From: Candidatus Iainarchaeum sp.
Lineage (GTDB): Archaea > Iainarchaeota > Iainarchaeia > Iainarchaeales > GCA-2688035
Reading direction: 5' to 3'
Length of the DNA stretch: 6,071 nt
NCBI GenBank assembly: GCA_028712575.1
Contig: JAQTPU010000052.1
Location: forward strand, 1 to 6,071
The notes under the pieces are model-generated. The model was not told the DNA's origin and made no database searches. It saw nothing but the letters and a program-made list of their open reading frames with translations. The translations under genes were made by a program, and so were the position numbers. Of the stretch, positions 1-5,260 are shown one piece after another. Within the stretch, counting starts at the first letter, position 1. The number at the start of each line of letters is the position of its first letter.

Positions 1-1
1 C

Positions 2-1051
2 CTCTGGCTTGAAAACGACCCTGAAAAAAGAGTTTCAGAAATAATGACAAAAAGCCCTGTTACAATCGACAAATTTGTTTCAACAGAAGAGGCAAAAAAA
101 ATACTGCACAAGCACAAAATAGAAAAACTGCCAATAATTGATTCTTCAGGAAAATTAAAAGGATTGATTACCGCAAGCGACATTGAAAAAAGGGAAAAAT
201 ATCCCCTTGCTTTGAAGGACAAGGATGGAAGGCTAATGGCAGGAGCCGCAATAGGCCCCAGCCCAAAAGAATTTGAAAGGGCAAAAAAGCTCATTGAGGC
301 AGAGGCAGATGTGCTTGTTCTTGACACTGCGCACGGCCATCACAAAATGGTTATTGATGCTGTTAAAAAAATCAAAAAAGAATTTGGAATAGAACTGATT
401 GCGGGAAATGTTGCAACTGCAAAGGCAACAGAAGACCTCATTGCTGCGGGGGCAGATGCAGTAAAAGTCGGTGTAGGGCCGGGAAGCATATGCACCACCA
501 GGATAATTGCGGGTGTTGGAGTTCCCCAGTTTTCCGCAATCCTTGACTGTTCAAAAGCAGCAGGCAAATACGACTGCCCTGTTATTGCAGACGGGGGAAT
601 CCGTTATTCAGGTGATATTGTAAAGTCTCTTGCTGCAGGCGCAAGCAGCGTAATGATTGGAAGCATTTTTGCAGGCTGCGAGGAAACACCCGGCAGGGTT
701 ATATTTTTTGGCGGGAGAAAACTAAAGCAATACCGCGGAATCGGCTCTCTCGGCGCAATGACTGAAAGAAAAGATTCCGACGTTGCAGACAGGTATTTCC
801 AGTCAAAAGAAAAAGAAGAGGCAAAGCTTGTGCCTGAAGGCATTGAAGGGGTTGTTTCTTTCAAGGGGCCTGTTAAGGAAATGGTTTTCCAGTTATTGGG
901 CGGACTGAGAAGCGGAATGGGAATGGTCGGCGCTGAAACAATTGCGGATTTAAAGGCAAAGGCAAAATTCTGCAGAATAACAGCCGCGGGCCTTCGTGAA
1001 AGCCATCCGCACGATGTTACTATTACAGAAGAATCCCCGAACTACGGGTGA
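2..1051 (+). CDS. guaB: IMP dehydrogenase, 3' part (5' end lies outside the window)
   Basis: IMP dehydrogenase oxidises IMP to XMP with NAD+, the first committed step to GMP, in the cytoplasm. The reading frame is open from the first bases, so the visible 349 residues are a C-terminal part. Full-length family members have about 480-500 residues, so roughly the first 140-150 are missing. The ATG at 44 falls inside the second CBS domain (residues 10-65, containing SEIMTKSPVTI) and is not the start. Next come the barrel segment with DTAHGH, the catalytic loop GPGSICTTR with the nucleophilic Cys at bases 491-493, the ADGGIRYSGD phosphate site, the YRGIGSLGAM stretch, the flap with the Arg-Tyr pair in DRYFQ, and the KLVPEGIEG motif. 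All key residues of the visible part are present. The stop codon overlaps the folD ribosome binding region. The operon promoter must lie upstream of the window. Confidence 0.96.
   Translation, partial: LWLENDPEKRVSEIMTKSPVTIDKFVSTEEAKKILHKHKIEKLPIIDSSGKLKGLITASDIEKREKYPLALKDKDGRLMAGAAIGPSPKEFERAKKLIEAEADVLVLDTAHGHHKMVIDAVKKIKKEFGIELIAGNVATAKATEDLIAAGADAVKVGVGPGSICTTRIIAGVGVPQFSAILDCSKAAGKYDCPVIADGGIRYSGDIVKSLAAGASSVMIGSIFAGCEETPGRVIFFGGRKLKQYRGIGSLGAMTERKDSDVADRYFQSKEKEEAKLVPEGIEGVVSFKGPVKEMVFQLLGGLRSGMGMVGAETIADLKAKAKFCRITAAGLRESHPHDVTITEESPNYG
1046..1051 (+). promoter_or_regulatory. Shine-Dalgarno for folD, overlapping the guaB stop
   Basis: GGGTGA matches the archaeal anti-Shine-Dalgarno complement (GGTGA) and ends 8 bases before the ATG at 1060. 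It also contains the last Gly codon and the TGA stop of guaB. It decides the folD start: the GTG at 1048 lies within this motif and is unlikely to be used. Confidence 0.7.
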
Positions 1052-1059
1052 GCATTTTT

Positions 1060-1911
1060 ATGGCTGCAAAACTTCTGGACGGAAAAAAATTATCCGAACA
1101 GATTTTATCGGAATTAAGGCGCAGTGTAACAGAACTTAAGGCAAAAAGCATTGTGCCCTGCCTTGCAGTTGTGCTTGTTGGAAACAAGCCGGATTCTGTT
1201 TTATATGTTGGAAAAAAACAGGAGGCCTGCAGGCAGACAGGCATTGAATCAAAAAAAATCTCTTTGCCCGAATCTGTTTCAGAAAAAGTTCTTCTTTCGG
1301 AAATAGAAAAACTCAATTCCGACAGGGGTGTGCACGGAATTTTGGTCCAGCTGCCCCTGCCGAAGCAAATTTCAAGGGAAAAAATCCTGGATTCCGTTTC
1401 AATTGAAAAGGATGTTGACGGCCTGAATTCCGAGAGCCTCGCCCTTTTATCCGCAGGCAAAGACTGCCTTGTTTCCTGCACTGCAAAAGGGATTCTCAAA
1501 TTAATAGAGCACACAGGCATTGGAATTCAGGGAAAAAAAGCCTGCATTATAAACGATTCCATTGTTGTCGGAAAGCCTCTTGCGGCATTGCTTGCAAACA
1601 AGGGGGCTTCCGTTAAGGTTTGCAACAAATTCACGGCAAATATTCCCGAGTGCATTGCTGAGGCAAATATTGTTGTTTCCGCTGTCGGAAAGAAAAATCT
1701 TTTTTCAGGCGAACACCTGAAGCAGGGCGCAATAGTAATTGATGCGGGAATTTTCCTTGAAGGAAAAAAGGTTTTCGGGGATTTTGATTTTGCCTCTGCA
1801 AAAGAAAAGGCCTCCTGGATAACCCCTGTTCCCGGCGGAGTAGGCCCAATGACAGTTGCCTGTTTAATGGAAAACACTGTTTTAGCAGCAAGCCGCATTT
1901 CGGGTGTCTGA
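1060..1911 (+). CDS. folD: Bifunctional methylene-THF dehydrogenase / methenyl-THF cyclohydrolase
   Basis: FolD converts 5,10-methylene-THF to 5,10-methenyl-THF and then to 10-formyl-THF, the formyl donor for PurN encoded next door. It is cytoplasmic and usually a dimer. The product has 283 residues, normal for the family. Visible motifs are YVGKK with the catalytic Tyr49 and Lys53, HGILVQLPLP with Gln97, KDVDGLN with Asp120, VVGKPLAALL in the Rossmann domain, and the C-terminal signature PVPGGVGPMT. I chose the ATG at 1060 because MAAKLLDGKK is the standard family start and a GGGTGA ribosome site sits 8 bases before it; an in-frame GTG at 1048 would add four residues. One oddity is that the usual Gly-Arg-Ser that binds the NADP 2'-phosphate reads Asn-Asp-Ser (residues 165-167), suggesting NAD+ use. 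The stop codon abuts the purN ATG, so the genes are probably translated from one message. Confidence 0.95.
   Translation: MAAKLLDGKKLSEQILSELRRSVTELKAKSIVPCLAVVLVGNKPDSVLYVGKKQEACRQTGIESKKISLPESVSEKVLLSEIEKLNSDRGVHGILVQLPLPKQISREKILDSVSIEKDVDGLNSESLALLSAGKDCLVSCTAKGILKLIEHTGIGIQGKKACIINDSIVVGKPLAALLANKGASVKVCNKFTANIPECIAEANIVVSAVGKKNLFSGEHLKQGAIVIDAGIFLEGKKVFGDFDFASAKEKASWITPVPGGVGPMTVACLMENTVLAASRISGV
1902..1906 (+). promoter_or_regulatory. Shine-Dalgarno for purN inside the last folD codons
   Basis: GGGTG lies in the last three codons of folD (Ser-Gly-Val) and ends 5 bases before the purN ATG at 1912. GGTG is the core of the archaeal Shine-Dalgarno motif. The same arrangement occurs at the guaB-folD and cyclo-ligase-purD junctions. 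Confidence 0.6.
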
Positions 1912-2526
1912 ATGCAGCTTGTAATAGGAATCCTTGCAAGCACAAATGCAACAGACCTTCAGGCAGTAATTGATGCGATAGCAGAAAAAAAGCTTTCAGC
2001 AGAGATAGCCTGCCTCATAAGCAACAAGGCAGATGCCTTTGCGCTTGAGCGCGCAAAAAAGCACAATATTGAAGCGATTTTCCTTAACCCGAAAGATTTC
2101 AAAAGCATGGAAGAATTTGATTTACGGCTGGTAAAAGAGCTTCAGAAACGCAGAGTGGGGCTTGTTCTTCTCATAGGCTATAATAAAATCCTTGCCCCTG
2201 TTTTCATTGATGCATTCAAAAATCGCGCAATGAATATCCATCCCTCGCTTCTGCCCTCATTCAAGGGCTGGGACAGGAATGTGCACAGGGACATTCTGGA
2301 TTTCGGCTCAAAAATAACAGGCTGCACACTGCACTTTGTAACAGAAGAGGCAGATGCAGGCCCCATAATAATCCAAACCCCTGTTCCGATTGCAGAGGAT
2401 GAAACAGTGGACTCCTTAAAGGAAAAAGTCCAGAAAGCAGAAGGAGAAGCAATAATCCGGGGCATAAAATTGTTTTCAGAAGGCAAAATCCGCATAGAAG
2501 GAAACAAAGCAAAAATACTAAATTAA
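1912..2526 (+). CDS. purN: Phosphoribosylglycinamide formyltransferase (folate-dependent)
   Basis: PurN transfers the formyl group of 10-formyl-THF to GAR, giving FGAR, the third step of purine synthesis. The product has 204 residues, close to the usual 190-215. The catalytic triad is visible: Asn108 and His110 in MNIHPSLLPSFKG, and Asp148 in TEEADAGPII, with TGCTLHFV before it. The N-terminal phosphate loop is unusual: family members usually read SGxGSNLQ after the first strand, while this protein reads STNATDLQ (residues 10-17). After the NIHPSLLP motif it has GWDRNVH where typical enzymes have a shorter loop. From memory, both traits occur together in a side branch of PurN, so this may be a known subfamily and not damage. 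The ATG directly follows the folD stop. The neighbours FolD (donor) and PurD (acceptor) support the assignment. It is the last gene of the + operon; I see no clear hairpin or T-tract after it. Confidence 0.92.
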   Translation: MQLVIGILASTNATDLQAVIDAIAEKKLSAEIACLISNKADAFALERAKKHNIEAIFLNPKDFKSMEEFDLRLVKELQKRRVGLVLLIGYNKILAPVFIDAFKNRAMNIHPSLLPSFKGWDRNVHRDILDFGSKITGCTLHFVTEEADAGPIIIQTPVPIAEDETVDSLKEKVQKAEGEAIIRGIKLFSEGKIRIEGNKAKILN

Positions 2527-2543
2527 GCCAAATTATAATTCAA

Positions 2544-2555
2544 TTGTATATACAA
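2544..2555. repeat. 12-base perfect palindrome, candidate operator A
   Basis: TTGTATATACAA is its own reverse complement. It lies 17 bases after the purN stop and about 75 bases before the start of the ribbon-helix-helix gene. Short A+T-rich dyads are typical targets of such regulators. A perfect 10-base palindrome, AATTATAATT, lies just upstream at 2531-2540. In so A+T-rich a gap, chance palindromes are possible. Confidence 0.45.
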
Positions 2556-2623
2556 ATGACTGCTTTATCTCGTATACATAATTTTGAGTCTCTGGAAAGC
2601 CTTAAATATATCATTTGTATATA
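2547..2623. repeat. 13-base inverted repeat flanking the regulator promoter
   Basis: TATATACAAATGA at 2547-2559 is repeated exactly in inverse orientation as TCATTTGTATATA at 2611-2623, with 51 bases between. The left arm overlaps palindrome A. The right arm lies between the TATA box and the start codon of the regulator gene. A weaker similar element, GTATACATAA, sits between them at 2572-2581. The arrangement suggests cooperative binding of a dimeric regulator at two sites around the promoter, probably by the product of the gene it precedes. The repeat is seen directly; the role is inferred. Confidence 0.5.
2594..2610 (+). promoter_or_regulatory. Archaeal promoter (BRE plus TATA box) of the RHH regulator gene
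   Basis: A purine-rich BRE-like stretch, GGAAAGC, is followed by CTTAAATATA, a good archaeal TATA box. The box centre is about 25 bases before the ATG at 2631, the usual distance to the transcription start. The message is therefore probably leaderless, which fits the lack of a Shine-Dalgarno motif. Confidence 0.6.
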
Positions 2624-2630
2624 TGTTTGC

Positions 2631-2873
2631 ATGGCAAATAAATTGATTACTCTGCGTTTGGGTGATAAGCTTCTCAAGGAAATTGATTCTGCCCTGAAGG
2701 AAAGCTCTTTTGAAAACAGGACTGATTTCATCAAGCATGCAGTGCGCCTGATGTTAAAGGAGCTGAAGGATAGGCAGAATTATGAAGAGGGAACTGAAGA
2801 AGCGGAAAAAAAGGAAAAGGAATTCTCGAAAATTGTGCAGGAAACAATGGAAGAGCTTCATTATGTGCATTAG
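2631..2873 (+). CDS. Small ribbon-helix-helix (CopG/Arc-type) DNA-binding regulator
   Basis: This 80-residue protein is probably a dimeric transcription regulator. The first 45 residues fit the ribbon-helix-helix fold: a strand (KLITLRL, about 4-10) whose side chains would read the major groove, helix A (about 12-27), a turn with FENRTDF, and helix B (about 32-47, FIKHAVRLMLKEL). Residues 48-80 form a highly charged, Glu/Lys-rich helix of unknown role. I chose the ATG at 2631 because MANKLITLRL is the natural fold start and a TATA box lies 25 bases before it. The frame is open further back to a TTG at 2544, but that part overlaps the promoter and has no protein-like character. Inverted repeats around the promoter suggest self-repression. 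The 3' end overlaps the purD stop from the other strand by 4 bases. Its targets are unknown; control of the adjacent purine genes is possible but unproven. Confidence 0.85.
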   Translation: MANKLITLRLGDKLLKEIDSALKESSFENRTDFIKHAVRLMLKELKDRQNYEEGTEEAEKKEKEFSKIVQETMEELHYVH

Positions 2874-4138
2874 CGCTTTTTTCCAACCGCTTTCCGCCCA
2901 ATGTCCTTCCTGTAATGCATTTTTTCGAATGAAATTTTTTTCACTTCAGAATATGCGTTTTTTATTGATTCTTCAATGTTTTTTCCAAGCGCGCTCACAA
3001 CAAGCACTCTTCCCCCGCTTGTAACTGTTTTTCCATTTTCAATTTTTGTCCCAGCTTGGAAAACAAAAGCGTTTTCCACTTTTTCAAGGCCGAATATTTC
3101 CTTTCCCTTTTCATAATTTTCAGGATAACCGCCCGAAGCAAGCACAACCCCAGTGCAGGCGTCTTTTTTCCATTCCAATTCCTTTTCAGCAAGCTTTCCT
3201 TCAATGCAGGCAAGCATTATTTCAACCAAATCTGATTCCATCCTTGGCAGAATAACCTGTGTTTCAGGGTCCCCAAAACGCGCATTAAACTCAAGCACTT
3301 TTGCTTTTCCGTTTTTTATCATCAGGCCTGCGTAAAGCACTCCCTTGTACTCTGCGCCCTCTTTTTTCATTGCATCAATTATTTTCTGCATTATGCCCTG
3401 CAAAACTTCCAGTTCAATCTTTTTTGTAACCACTGGCGCAGGGCTGTATGCGCCCATTCCGCCCGTATTCAGGCCCTTGTCATTGTCAAAAACCCTTTTA
3501 TGGTCCTGGCTTGAAGCCATTGGCTTCACTGTTTTTCCGTCGCAAAAGGCAAGAAAGCTCGCCTCTTCCCCTTCCAGAAATTCTTCAATCACAACTTTTG
3601 CCCCGGCCTCCCCGAATTCTTTTTCAAGCAGGATTTTTTTTACTGCTTTTTCAGCTTCAGGCAGTGTGCCGCATATCAGCACGCCTTTTCCTGCCGCAAG
3701 GCCGTCTGCCTTTACAACAACAGGCATTTTTTGCCTCTGCAAATAAGCAAGCGCTTCTTCGGCTGAAACGAATTCTTTTGCTTCTGCAGTTGGAATGCAG
3801 TATTTCCGCATTATTTTTTTTGCAAATGCCTTGCTGCCTTCGAGCATTGCGGCTGCTTTTTTAGGGCCGAAAATTTTCAATCCTTTTTTTTCAAATTCAT
3901 CAACAATGCCTGCAACAAGGGGATTTTCAGGCCCGACAACTGTCAAATCGATTTTTTCCTTCAGGGAAAATTCCAGCAGTGCGGGGATGTCTTCCGCATT
4001 AATCGCAACATTCTCCGCTATCTGCGCTGTTCCCGCATTTCCCGGAGCGCAGAACAATTTTGTGCAGTGCCTGCTCTGCCTTATTTTCCATGCAAGACAA
4101 TGCTCTCTTCCACCGCTTCCAAACAAAAGAATTTTCAT
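2870..4138 (-). CDS. purD: Phosphoribosylamine-glycine ligase (GAR synthetase)
   Basis: PurD joins glycine to phosphoribosylamine using ATP, the second step of purine synthesis, and its product GAR is the substrate of PurN encoded on the facing strand. The 422-residue length is typical. In order: the N-terminal Rossmann-like domain with GSGGREH (7-13) and VGPENPL (68-74); the ATP-grasp domain with VVKADGLAAGKGV (141-153), QDHKRVFDNDKG (211-222) and NTGGMGAYSP (224-233); the metal-binding EFNARFGDPETQ (283-294); and the C-terminal domain with VVLASGGYPE (331-340). I chose the ATG at 4138 because MKILLFGSGGREH is the normal start. A GTG at 4147 would add three residues and overlap the upstream gene. 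The upstream cyclo-ligase stops one base before this ATG (4140). The 3' end overlaps the regulator's stop codon, so the two genes converge with no gap. Confidence 0.96.
   Translation of the reverse strand: MKILLFGSGGREHCLAWKIRQSRHCTKLFCAPGNAGTAQIAENVAINAEDIPALLEFSLKEKIDLTVVGPENPLVAGIVDEFEKKGLKIFGPKKAAAMLEGSKAFAKKIMRKYCIPTAEAKEFVSAEEALAYLQRQKMPVVVKADGLAAGKGVLICGTLPEAEKAVKKILLEKEFGEAGAKVVIEEFLEGEEASFLAFCDGKTVKPMASSQDHKRVFDNDKGLNTGGMGAYSPAPVVTKKIELEVLQGIMQKIIDAMKKEGAEYKGVLYAGLMIKNGKAKVLEFNARFGDPETQVILPRMESDLVEIMLACIEGKLAEKELEWKKDACTGVVLASGGYPENYEKGKEIFGLEKVENAFVFQAGTKIENGKTVTSGGRVLVVSALGKNIEESIKNAYSEVKKISFEKMHYRKDIGRKAVGKKR
2877..2882 (+). terminator. Possible T-tract terminator of the regulator gene
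   Basis: Six T residues follow the regulator stop codon by three bases, inside the 3' end of the opposing purD gene, with a further run of seven at 2935-2941. Archaeal RNA polymerase can stop at T-tracts without a hairpin. In this gene-dense, T-rich strand the assignment is tentative. Confidence 0.3.
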
Positions 4139-4139
4139 T

Positions 4140-4691
4140 TCAAACACCGGCTATTTTTTCTTCAGTAATTATTTTATCCATTTTTACGTCATGCGGGGAG
4201 GAGGGCAGGCTTTCCTCTATGTTGCATTCGAATGCAAGCCCTATTTTTGGGCATTTTGTTTTTTTCAGGAACTTGTCAAAAAATCCTCCGCCATAACCCA
4301 GCCTGTTTCCCTTCAAATCAAACGCCACTCCTGGCACAATAACAAGGCCGAGCTCATTGGCCGGGATTTCCTTTCCCTTTTTAGGTTCCAGCAGGCCGAA
4401 TTTTGTTTCCTCCAAATCCGCAAGAGAATTAATCCGAATTGCTTTCATTGTTTTTTTTTCAAAATCGCTTTTCGGCACTGCAATTGTTTTTCCAAGCGCA
4501 AGCGCGTCCAGAATCATCTGCCTTGTCTGGACCTCGCTTTTGACTCCGGCATAAAAAAGTATTTTCTCGGCTTTTTTGAACTCTTCAAGTGAAAAAAGCT
4601 TTGACTGGATAATGCGGCTTTTCTGTTCAATTTCGCGCGCATTCAATGAGTTGCGCTTCTGCAGGTTCTGCATTCTCAAAAGTGCCTTCAT
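4140..4691 (-). CDS. ygfA: 5-formyltetrahydrofolate cyclo-ligase (MTHFS / 5-FCL family)
   Basis: This enzyme uses ATP to turn 5-formyl-THF into 5,10-methenyl-THF, rescuing a dead-end folate into the pool that FolD and PurN use. The 183 residues match the family length. Visible features are a basic N-terminal helix with LQKRNSL (10-16), FYAGVKSEVQTRQMI (46-60), corresponding to the substrate-binding GSEVDT region, the signature PGVAFDLKGNRLGYGGGFFD (120-139) for ATP/Mg binding, and the C-terminal PHDVKMDKIITE (166-177). The start is the ATG at 4691, 45 bases after the Hsp20 stop. No Shine-Dalgarno and no convincing TATA box precede it: the expected region is the T-rich tail of the Hsp20 terminator. 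The message may start there leaderless or arise by read-through. It is paired with purD, one base apart. A run of nine A residues in the coding strand (bases 4451-4459) could promote slippage. Confidence 0.93.
   Translation of the reverse strand: MKALLRMQNLQKRNSLNAREIEQKSRIIQSKLFSLEEFKKAEKILFYAGVKSEVQTRQMILDALALGKTIAVPKSDFEKKTMKAIRINSLADLEETKFGLLEPKKGKEIPANELGLVIVPGVAFDLKGNRLGYGGGFFDKFLKKTKCPKIGLAFECNIEESLPSSPHDVKMDKIITEEKIAGV
4145..4148 (-). promoter_or_regulatory. Shine-Dalgarno for purD inside the last cyclo-ligase codons
   Basis: Read on the - strand, GGTG occupies the final Gly-Val codons of the cyclo-ligase gene and ends 6 bases before the purD ATG at 4138. It supports that ATG over the GTG at 4147, which is part of the motif. 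Confidence 0.6.
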
Positions 4692-4710
4692 ATGCTAAAA
4701 ACTAGGAAAC

Positions 4711-4747
4711 AAAAAAAGAAAAAAGGGACTGGCTGCCTAACGCAGCC
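4711..4747 (-). terminator. Hairpin plus T-tract terminator after the Hsp20 gene
   Basis: GGCTGC (4742-4747 read on the - strand) pairs perfectly with GCAGCC (4731-4736), giving a 6-pair G+C-rich stem with a 5-base loop. The stem includes the Hsp20 stop codon. Three bases past the stem the - strand reads CCC, then six T, a C and seven T (4724-4711). This is the form of a bacterial-style intrinsic terminator. In archaea the T-tract alone can end transcription, and the hairpin may help or protect the 3' end. Confidence 0.6.
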
Positions 4748-5222
4748 TTATTCTTGTGCTTTTAGGCTTTTCTTTTTGCATTGCCTTTTTCGGGATTTCA
4801 ACCTTTAAAATTCCGTCCTTGAAATCGGCCTTTGCCCTGTTTGCAATAACCGCGCTCGGCAATGGCAGCTGCCTGAAAAAGCCGGCATATTTCCTTTCAT
4901 GAAAGTAGTATCCCCTGTTTTTTTTTGCCTGCGTGAATTCGCTGTTTGCGGATGTTTTGATTGCAATGCTCCCGTCTGTAACCTCAATGTCAATGTCTTT
5001 TTTGTCGATGCCGGGCAGTTCAGCAACAACCTGCACGGTTTTTCCCCTGTCAAGGATATCCACAAGCGGCGCGCGTATGCCGTGCTCGGGCATTTTTATG
5101 GGCGCAAAAAAATCGTCCATGGCATTTTCAAATTTTTTCTTTTTTCTGAAAGGGTCAAGCAATTCTTCCTCAAGAGACAAAACAACCACCTTCCCGGCCC
5201 AAAATATTCGGGCAATAAACAT
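4737..5222 (-). CDS. hsp20: Small heat-shock protein, Hsp20/alpha-crystallin family
   Basis: An ATP-independent holdase that binds unfolding proteins, usually as a large oligomer in the cytoplasm. The 161-residue frame has a variable N-terminal arm (1-50), an alpha-crystallin domain (about 51-145) opening with APLVDILDRGKTVQVVAELPG and closing with the family hallmark ADFKDGILKVEIPK (132-145), and a charged tail ending in an I-x-L motif (IRL, 158-160) that typically docks on a neighbouring subunit. The start is uncertain. The ATG at 5222 lies only about 19 bases after the TATA box centre, and residues 1-15 look hydrophobic and unlike an Hsp20 arm. A TTG at 5180 is preceded by AAGGTGG, a Shine-Dalgarno-like motif, and would give 147 residues beginning SLEEELLDPF after the initiator Met; a GTG at 5189 is another option. 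The gene has its own promoter and terminator and is probably a single-gene unit. Confidence 0.92.
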   Translation of the reverse strand: MFIARIFWAGKVVVLSLEEELLDPFRKKKKFENAMDDFFAPIKMPEHGIRAPLVDILDRGKTVQVVAELPGIDKKDIDIEVTDGSIAIKTSANSEFTQAKKNRGYYFHERKYAGFFRQLPLPSAVIANRAKADFKDGILKVEIPKKAMQKEKPKSTRIRLR

Positions 5223-5234
5223 TGTTCTGGAAAA

Positions 5235-5260
5235 CTTATTTAAAGTGTTCCCTTAAAGTG
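5235..5260 (-). promoter_or_regulatory. hsp20: Promoter of the Hsp20 gene with a direct repeat
   Basis: On the - strand, CTTTAAATAAG (5245-5235) is a strong archaeal TATA box. An 8-base direct repeat CACTTTAA occurs at 5260-5253 and 5247-5240, 13 bases apart, so the second copy overlaps the TATA box and the first lies at the BRE side, covering the stop codon of the upstream membrane protein gene. The box is seen clearly; the regulatory role of the repeat is a guess. Confidence 0.6.

Noticed and set aside
44..1051. IMP dehydrogenase starting at the ATG at 44
   Set aside because: The frame is open to the window edge and residues before this ATG (EKRVSEI) continue the CBS domain, so the gene starts upstream.
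1048..1059. GTG start for folD at 1048
   Set aside because: It lies within the Shine-Dalgarno motif; the ATG at 1060 gives the standard family N-terminus at correct spacing.
1023..1520. 165-codon open frame on the - strand opposite folD, and similar long antisense frames at 1527-1943, 2178-2507 and 3345-3746
   Set aside because: No domain-like sequence, no promoter or ribosome site, and all lie opposite conserved genes.
2547..2623. The 13-base inverted repeat as an RNA hairpin terminator for purN
   Set aside because: The arms are A+T-only apart from a few bases, the loop would be 51 bases, and no T-tract follows; a DNA-binding role fits better.
2544..2630. N-terminal extension of the regulator from a TTG at 2544
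   Set aside because: It would translate through the promoter and operator-like repeats, and the fold begins naturally at 2631.
4451..4459. Run of nine T (A9 in the cyclo-ligase message) as a programmed slippage site
   Set aside because: The gene is intact across the run and long A-runs are common here from Lys codons; nothing shows a used alternative frame.
3795..4592. 265-codon open frame on the + strand opposite purD and the cyclo-ligase
   Set aside because: It is antisense to two clearly recognised genes; its Phe/Ser/Pro-rich sequence is what the reverse of Lys/Glu-rich genes produces.
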